From assembly GCA_003508835.1 (NCBI GenBank), contig PUFA01000022.1, positions 4,588,001-4,652,000 of the forward strand: 64,000 nucleotides of DNA, written 5' to 3'. Origin of the DNA: Eonycteris spelaea. Lineage: Eukaryota > Chordata > Mammalia > Chiroptera > Pteropodidae. The translations under genes were made by a program, and so were the position numbers. This document shows, one piece after another, positions 57,401 through 64,000 of the stretch (within the stretch, counting starts at the first letter, position 1; each line of letters begins with the position of its first letter). The notes under the pieces were generated by a model. The model was not told where the DNA came from. It was given only the letters and a program-made list of their open reading frames with translations, and did not search any database.

Positions 57401-60311
57401 AACCGACTTTCCAATTCAGTAACAGAAATATCTGCAGGAATTCGCCCACATTTGCTTCATTGGAATTCTGGGCTCCTCGGATTCCTCCAAGCCCTCCTCT
57501 AAATTCTGAGAAAAGCGGGCAGCCCGCTGGCAGACAGGCACTTGGTCTCCCTGCGGCAGCGGCCGTTTCCCCTGCTCTCTGCCCCGGCCTCTCGGCAACG
57601 TTCGCTGCTGTGACCCTGCTGTTTGCGGAGAACTGGAGAGTGACCATCTGCAGATCCCGGCGGCATCCCTTGCCATCGCTGCCACAGCCAAGCAGGGTCC
57701 TGAGCCGGCCTCAGCGGGAGGCCAGGGTCCCTGGGGGCCACTGCAGCCTGGAGGTGCTCACATCGACCCGGCTGACACTTTTCACCTCTGTTGTCCTGGT
57801 TTGTGCACGAGACATTTCTGCAGGTCCCGACGTCCAGGTCTAGCAAGAGGCCAAAACCATAGGAATTAAATATGTGAGAGCAAAATCAAATGCTATACCT
57901 GGTGTCATCCCTCCATTTATTTTGCTAAGGATATGCGCTCGATTCTCTTTCTTTTGGGGTTAGTTTCACTGCTGGAGCGATGTGCAGTCATGAACCTAAG
58001 TAAGACCCTAAGGGGTCGTTCTTCCACCGATGCTACAAAAGAGCAGGATTTAAGCACACTTGCCTTAAGCACAGCCATTTTCAATGTAAGTTGGTTATTA
58101 TTTTCTTGATTAATGCTGTTATCTTCCGGGCCCCATGAAAACAGACTTTGGATCTTTTTCTACAGAAAGGGCGAGCCCACCTGTTTTAATTGAGGATGTT
58201 AAATTCCTGGATTCCAGTTCATCGGGCAGAATGCTGCAGAAGGAGGCAGGGCTCTCGCATCTGCGCACAGTGAGAGACGCCAAACTTGCTTCTTTTACTG
58301 TGGTCATTGCTGCTTTTTTTTTTTTTTCCTGGCAACATAAAGGAAAAAGAAGCAGAATCACGTTTTTTTCTTTCTTTTTTTCTCTTTGGGTCAAAGAAAT
58401 ATTATCTAAATCAGTGGAAAATGTTGGTGTCTCAAATGGGTCTGTATGCTTTCGGAAGACAGGAGGCAGGGGAGAATTTACATCATCCATCTAAATATGG
58501 AGGCAGCAAGGTTATCGGTAACGTCCGCACGAGGCTTAATGCACCATTGGCAAGAGAACTGAAGAACTGAAGGACTTACCTGGTCGCGCCGTTGGGTGGT
58601 TTACGTCTTCGGCTTCAGAGGAAGAGAAAAATGCAGCCTGGAAAAACGTCTGTGTGTGAGACGGAGCGAAGCCATGGAGTGTACGGAGGGGTGGCACCCA
58701 CAGCAGCCGCCAAAAAGAGAGCAGATGTCACGGAGTGCCCGGTAGGAAGGCTGGCCCCGGTACTGCTGTCACCTTTGCGTGGAACCACTTTTTGAGTTTT
58801 GTTTGTATGTGAACTCGAAATCCTAAAGCCTGTGATGAACAGGAACACCAAAAAGAGAGAGGAGGTTTTGTCTCATTTTTAATTGTCCTTTTATTTGAGG
58901 AAAGAAGGTACTGTAGTGTTTAAAATGCGGACCGTATGGACTTTTGTTTTTTATAATTTCTATGCTATTACTTAAACACATTTAGATTTGATCATTTGTA
59001 ACATAATTAATAATAATATTAAAAATAACAGTAATGAAGTTATACGTTTTCCTCCTTTCTGTACTGCATTCTTCAGAAAGAAGTCACTTTGTACAGCCCA
59101 CTCTCAATTGCTGGAGGTTCTACCTTTTTGGGGACAAAGTTACCTATCTACATAGATTATTTAGAATTCTTCTGCATAAGAATTTTGTTTATTCCCCAAT
59201 TTATTTATTAATTGAAACATTTATTTTACTATTATTTTTTCTTGCACAGATTATTCCAGATTTGGCCACTGGGCGGTCTTACAGTGGGCTCCTGTGTCCC
59301 CTTGAGATTCCTCAGCCCCTTCCTTTTCTTTTTATCACTTTCTTACTTTCTGACACTCCTGATGCTCCAGGCTTCTCTTGTGTATTCCTTGACCCTGTCC
59401 TAGGATCGAGCATGTCTCTAAGGTGTCGTGGTCCTTTTCATTGGTATTAAAAAGTAAAACCTGGATGTCAGGCCTGCTCATTGCCTGTGGGTTGTGATTG
59501 CTTGTAGGCCCCCTCAGGAGATAAAGCAAGAAAATCTGATTCTTTACTAACTCATATCCTTTGTGTCCTGCATTTTTATGCTTAATATTTTTGATCAATT
59601 CCTGGAGATTCTGTAGTAAAAAATACATAATGCCTGAGTGATATTTTCTTCCAACATAGGGATATTTTAAAGCAATAATAATAACAATAATAATAATATT
59701 ATAATAATTTTTTTAAAAAAAACTAATTGCAGGCAGATAGATGAGGGGGCGATCTACTTAATCCAATTGGGGATCAGACAGATTCGACATCGGGTTTCAT
59801 TTTTCACGAGGCTGGGTCTAGTTTTGATTTCCCTTACAAACAGAGTCCCTCCCGAGAGCCTGGGACAGGTGCAGGCCCTCCTCCCTGGCGGGGTCTGAGT
59901 GTTTCCACTTCACACCATGCGACTACCAGGTTCACCGAGCTGCTCAGCCTGTTCTTTGCTGCTTCCTGCTTAGATTGGATTTCTTGGATATTGGCAAGTG
60001 TTTCCAGTTGGGAATTAAAACAGGTCGCTCTCGCCTTCTTTGGGTTCTTGTTATTCCATGATTTATTTTCCTCAAATCTTGGCAGCTTTTGTAGCCCTAA
60101 AATCTAATTATTGTTTTTTGGTCCCTGTGAGAGACTTCTAAAGTCTCTGCTAGGCTACTATTTTCAGTTGGGAATTCTTCTTGGAATTTATACATACATA
60201 TATATACATATATATGTGTAAATTATACACACACACACACACCACACACATTTTTTTTAGTTGGTTTTGGTGGGAAGTTTGGTGAAAACCAAAAGGGCAA
60301 GTTTGAGAAAA
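57401..60311. other. Gene-free stretch with CpG-rich segments and overlapping frames
   Basis: The segment 57430-57850 is GC/CpG-rich and has frames of 149, 115, 91 and 88 codons overlapping on both strands. The segment 58120-58500 has frames of 119 and 123 codons on opposite strands. None shows a domain, and stops are rare simply because GC is high. From 58860 the sequence is AT-rich, with an (ATA)n run at 59672-59710 and a TA/CA microsatellite at 60187-60250. Confidence 0.4.
60187..60250. repeat. TA/CA microsatellite
   Basis: TACATATATA units followed by about nine CA units with one CC break, then T8. Confidence 0.85.
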
Positions 60312-61949
60312 TTTTTTTTCTTTTTTTTTTTTTATAAGCAATTATCCATTTTAGTTTAAAATGTGTCTACACTGCATTAAGCATCAATACAGACAGGACT
60401 AAGAAACCCACCGTCCTGTCCCAGGAGACAACGGGTCCAGCGTACCACTTGGGGTGGGCGGTTATTTTCTCGCCATGAGAGAAAAGAAGACAGAACAGGA
60501 AAGATGAGATGGGCATTATCCCCAACGGCTGCTCAGGAGCCCGAGGGATGAATTGGGAAGACAGGAAGCTCACGAGCTCCTCAAATCCCTCTTCTCTGCA
60601 GCAGCCGATGTCCAGACACGGAGCCTGGGCAGGTGGGCCAGCTGGACTCGGGCACAGATGGGCACGCTGCTGCATGACACCCACGGTTACCGCAAAAGCT
60701 GTAGGAACAGACTGCGCCTTCCGACTGGGAGTTTCCTTTTTCCCGTTTTATGAACTCGTGCAAGTTTGGAGGACGTCAGAACTGCCACAGTCACGACAGA
60801 GCATCTGCTCGCACAAAAACCGTTTAGGGAAGAGCGTTCACTTCACGCTGAGAACAAAATGCACTGACTTGGACGGTGCTCACGCAGAATCGCAGCTCAG
60901 GCGCCTGTACTGTGATCTTTTCAGGGACAGCCCCACAGAAATACGCGGTCTGCCATGAAGATGGAGAATGTCCTCCGATTTGCAATTCCGCTGCTTTTTA
61001 AAAATTCATATTTTACAAGATTATTGTTGCTTCCCACACCTTTCCTCTGAGGCCGAAAGTCAGTGTTGGAAGCTGGCAGTTTCTCTTTCCCATGCTGAGG
61101 CACACACAGGTGGGGAGGGGTCTTGGTTTCTGGAACACGTGAGCCTCTGGTGCCGCTGGGCTGCCAGCAGCCTCCTTAGCCATCATCAGGGCCAAGATCT
61201 CCATGTGCCAGAACAGAGCGGCCAATCTAAACGAGTTATGGCCTGGAAGTAAGAGATGGCCGGCCGCTTAGCACTGGCTCCCTGTCATCTGAAGAACGTG
61301 AAGAGGGCAAGTAGGAGCAGACCTTTGAGTCATCATGGCATCTCTCCCAAAGATAGTAAAGCAAGTCTCTGGGCTACCCGGTGGCCTCCTGGTGATTAAC
61401 AGAATGGCTTCTCCAAACTGTGGACTTCCCGATTGTGATCTAAATGAAAAGTCCTGGAAGTTATTTATCTGGCGGTGAGAGGCAGTTGCTCATTACATAT
61501 CACCCTCGTTTAGATTTCTTACTTGGTTGTTCTCACCAAGTCGGGCTTCAAAAGTAGACCAAACTGGACTGGCATGTGTCCATTTCGGCTGACCAGAAAT
61601 TGCAAAATGCTTAAGCCATTTGCTGACATAGCACTAGGACTTCGCTGGCGTAAATATTTTCGGATTCCTTCGCACTTCACCAATTACAGAGAATGGTCAG
61701 AACGAAGACGCGACTGCAGTTTCTAACATCGCTGGAACCGCATGGTCGATCTTAGTCGCAAATCAGTGTGCACAGCTTTGCGCCATTTTCTATGCATTTT
61801 GTCTTTGAAATCATCGTTTACAAAATGTGTATTTAAAAAAAAATTTTTTTCGTAGGACGAATGATTGCAGGAGCAAGTCTGGTGAATGCTCTTTCCTCCC
61901 CTTCCTTTTGGCATGTGGGGGGTCGCCATGGCTTTGAGTGGAGTGGGCA

Positions 61950-62202
61950 CGTGCTTCCACGGGTCAGCTTCTCCCATGTGCTCGGGGGCGGGGCCGTCAG
62001 CAACTCGCTTTCCGAGACATGTTGGCAGAAGGACACACTTTTTCGGCTCAACCACAGTGATGATCCCACCAACAAATCCAATGGCTAGTGAGATCCCAGC
62101 TGTGACTCCGACCAGGGTGCCTGTCATCAAGTCATCTTCCTCTTCTGGTTTTTGCGCGTCTCCCATGGAGTGACCAATGGCCACATTCGAGGTCGTGAGG
62201 CT
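61950..62202 (-). pseudogene. PDPN: PDPN pseudogene: juxtamembrane and transmembrane part
   Basis: After the TGA the same frame continues through SNVAIGHS and an acidic KPEEEDDLMTG spacer, then about 22 hydrophobic residues matching the podoplanin membrane segment (GISLAIGFVGGII). After VV the expected basic cytoplasmic tail is absent, so an indel or substitution cluster lies near 62040. The frame then stays open into 3' UTR-like sequence by chance. Confidence 0.7.
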
Positions 62203-62466
62203 TCAGCTTTCTCCTTGGGCATGGACGGTGCTTTCTGAAGTTGGAGGACCCTCTACATGAACGTCTGGGCGCTTTGTGCTTGTGGGCACCAACGCCGTTC
62301 TGTCAGTGGGTTCACAGGGCTCCTCACTGTCACCCGGGGTTGTCGGGCCATCTTCCACACCTGGGGTTACAATGTCATCTTCTGGCCTGACCGTGTTGGC
62401 TGCTGCTGCCGAAACCCAGAGCGATCCTTTTCCCAACACCAGCAGCATAACTGGCGCCTTCCACAT
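62203..62466 (-). pseudogene. PDPN: PDPN pseudogene: signal peptide and ectodomain part
   Basis: This is the first open block, 87 codons from the podoplanin-like ATG to the TGA. It holds the hydrophobic signal peptide and the Asp/Glu/Thr/Pro-rich ectodomain, including EDDIVTPG and, nearer its end, PTSESTVHAQ. The upstream in-frame extension to 62532 is probably 5' UTR read in frame. Relative to the parent the ectodomain appears shortened. Without the membrane anchor, any product would be a secreted fragment. Confidence 0.75.
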
Positions 62467-62718
62467 CTTCTCAGTTAACATGTTCCCTTTGGGGCCGAGC
62501 GCGAGTTTCTGTGCCGGGGCAAGGTTAAACATCCACAGCCACAGGCCCTTGCCTGGTGCAACACAAAAGTGAGGGTCTGGAATGTGGGGAGCAGAAGTTC
62601 CAGCATAGACGGGGTCCTCAAGCTTCCTTCACCTGCTGCAGCTAGAGGAGCAAACTGTACTATCTTTTCTCGATGATATGATGCTTGATCTTGGGAAATT
62701 GAGGAATCCATTCACTTG

Positions 62719-63242
62719 TTCGCTTTTGAAAAAACCGAACTCGGAATCTTGAACTCTTTATTCCTTTGATAAAGTAAAAATCATCTGAATGAAAAAATAT
62801 TTAATCTCAAACCTTATGAATAATTTTAGCCATAGATTATGACTACGGTCTTAGTAATTGAATTCTTTCTTTTATAGATAATCACGATGAGATCCTAGTG
62901 ATTACACTGAATAGTTTTTAAAACCTTTTTTGCTAAGAACTAAGACTCGTTTACAAGAACTCCTTTATTTCTACTAAGAAATTTAGCATGTTCTATATTT
63001 TTAGTAATAGCTAATCCAGTGGTGAACACTCTGAAAGAATGCCATGGCCTCACATCCCCTAAGAATACACCAATATTTTTTTTTATGTAAATGAAATATC
63101 TGATATATCACATTATTATCTCTGGGTTGTGGAATCAAGTAAAGATTAGCCTCACCTGGCACGAGCGATTCAAGGACGTAAACTATATACGCTATTTTAA
63201 CTGAAAAGGTTAAATGAAATGTCAGTCAGTATGAAATTTCAG
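62719..63242. other. AT-rich stretch, nothing recognised
   Basis: Flanks the PDPN retrocopy on its 5' side. No repeat or gene signature. Confidence 0.5.
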
Positions 63243-63401
63243 TATTCAGTTGATTTCGAACGCTCCAACATGGCAAATAACACGTGGACTGAACTTCCGG
63301 AATGGCAGCATTTTGCAGAATATAAATTAAACCCTCATAATGGCTCTGAGAAGTTCAGAGATGATCTGTTCTTAGATGCACAAACAGGAGTGATTGCAGC
63401 A
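63243..63401 (+). other. Candidate 159-nt exon or coding remnant
   Basis: A block of exactly 53 codons is bounded by TTTCAG (ending 63242) and GCA|GTGAGA (from 63402). The peptide is well mixed in composition, with WTELPEWQHFAEYKLN, an N-glycosylation-like NGS and a DLFLDAQTGVI ending that loosely recalls a beta-strand/loop repeat. The frame is open 8 codons further upstream and ends at TAG just past the donor, as an exon would. The upstream pyrimidine tract is poor, which argues against efficient splicing. I do not recognise a parent gene. It could be a real exon, an exon relic, or chance. Confidence 0.3.
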
Positions 63402-64000
63402 GTGAGATAGTTTTGTTTTAATCTCTTTTTTCTCTATTATTTAAAAAGAACTTGCATTTTGAATATTATACACACACGCACATATATGTATATATGGTAT
63501 TATAGCTTCGGTTGGCTTTAAGATTTTGAGAATCCACATATACATAGCTATATATTATTCTTTTGAATATTTTGCATCGACATAAACATATTTGGAATTC
63601 TTATGTTACTTATGTTAAAAGTAAATATTAATAAAAAGATTTTAAATATAATATAAATATGGAGAAAGTTGAGTAATAGGTAAGCGAAATGTACTCCCAA
63701 CTCAGTTTCTAATGAATGGCTTTAGGGATCTCATGTAACTTCCCGAAAGTAATTTGGCTTAAATAGATTTCAGTGAAAATCCATGAACTTCCTATGCTCT
63801 CTCGTATTTATTCTTACTTTACTTATTCTTTCTTGAGATTTTATTATAGCCACATGTAAAATCACTCTTACCTACCTAACCTTACGCACGTGAACATGGA
63901 AAGCTATGAAGAAACTAGTATAACAACGCCCTAATTTCCTATTCCTCTTGGTCCCAGGAGACTTACTTAATGTTTCTATGGGATGAACTAAATGTAGATT
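63402..64000. other. AT-rich stretch to the window end, nothing recognised
   Basis: Includes a short CA/TA run near 63470-63495. No gene or repeat consensus seen. Confidence 0.5.

Larger units (their letters stand above)
60312..62718 (-). pseudogene. PDPN: Processed pseudogene of podoplanin (PDPN)
   Basis: Podoplanin is a small mucin-type type I membrane glycoprotein of lymphatic endothelium, podocytes and type I alveolar cells, the ligand of platelet CLEC-2. The minus strand from 62466 reads a podoplanin N-terminus with a signal peptide (MWKAPVMLLVLGKGSLWV), an acidic ectodomain with a PLAG-type motif (EDDIVTPG) and the conserved PTSESTVHAQ. An in-frame TGA (62205-62203) follows, then in the same frame SNVAIGHS, a spacer and the membrane segment (TLVGVTAGISLAIGFVGGII). 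The family's short basic tail ending RYSP is lost after VV: the frame runs on into unrelated residues. All parts lie within about 450 bases with no introns, whereas the parent gene has several exons, so this is a retrocopy. A T-rich run at 60312-60335 is the poly(A) tail, giving about 1.6 kb of 3' UTR. A flank of GTTTGAGAAAA (60301-60311) resembles CTTTTGAAAAAA just past the 5' end, a possible target-site duplication. It is unlikely to make protein. Confidence 0.85.

Noticed and set aside
60367..60958. Frames of 149 and 105 codons as independent genes
   Set aside because: They fall in what reads as the 3' UTR of the PDPN retrocopy, on both strands, with no domain.
1..64000. CRISPR arrays, bacterial operons, ribosome binding sites, phage genes
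   Set aside because: The repeat content and base composition are mammalian; no regular spaced repeats or prokaryotic gene layout are present.

Overview
This is mammalian nuclear DNA: mostly AT-rich and CpG-depleted, dense in eutherian-age interspersed repeats (MIR, L2, MLT1 LTRs, Tigger and hAT/Charlie DNA transposons, decayed L1), and without any convincing multi-exon protein-coding gene. It reads as a gene desert or the inside of very large introns. The strongest clue to the organism is a pair of SINEs. One is derived from 5S rRNA (24722-24878, minus strand). The other is a composite of a tRNA-like head and a 5S rRNA body, flanked by a perfect 10-bp target-site duplication (30408-30639, plus strand). 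From my recollection of the literature, 5S-derived and tRNA/5S hybrid SINEs of this kind (the MEG families) are described from megabats, so a fruit bat (Pteropodidae) is the best inference. All L1 copies here are old and fragmented, which fits the reported extinction of L1 activity in megabats but does not prove it.

Layout. Positions 1-15.6 kb: AT-rich sequence with hAT/Charlie remnants (5605, 8047, 11186), a CpG-enriched block (7.29-10.36 kb) and a striking 93-bp imperfect palindrome (9087-9179). Positions 15.6-22.9 kb: a minus-strand L1 fragment containing a GT microsatellite, several MIRs, an MLT1 LTR and an AT-rich hairpin cluster. Positions 24.7-33.7 kb: the two 5S SINEs, a complete Tigger-type element (31929-32329), a tiny CpG-dense patch next to it, and a decayed plus-strand L1 ORF2 segment. 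Positions 36.4-42.7 kb: a 36-nt candidate microexon, two related minus-strand endogenous-retroviral LTRs, and an unassigned GC-rich stretch. Positions 44-58.8 kb: MIR, MLT1, microsatellites, L1 and L2 remnants, CpG-rich islets (one with a perfect 22-bp tandem duplication), and stretches that look like conserved non-coding DNA. Positions 60.3-62.7 kb: a processed pseudogene of podoplanin (PDPN) on the minus strand, with a signal peptide, an EDDIVTP motif and a transmembrane segment still readable across one in-frame stop. Position 63.2 kb: a 159-nt open block bounded by splice-like signals.

No genes work together here in the operon sense. What the window records is retrotransposition: L1-type machinery copied a PDPN mRNA and mobilised the Pol III SINEs, on top of older DNA-transposon and retroviral insertions. 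Repeat names come from remembered consensus patterns, not a database search, and repeat boundaries are approximate unless a target-site duplication is given.
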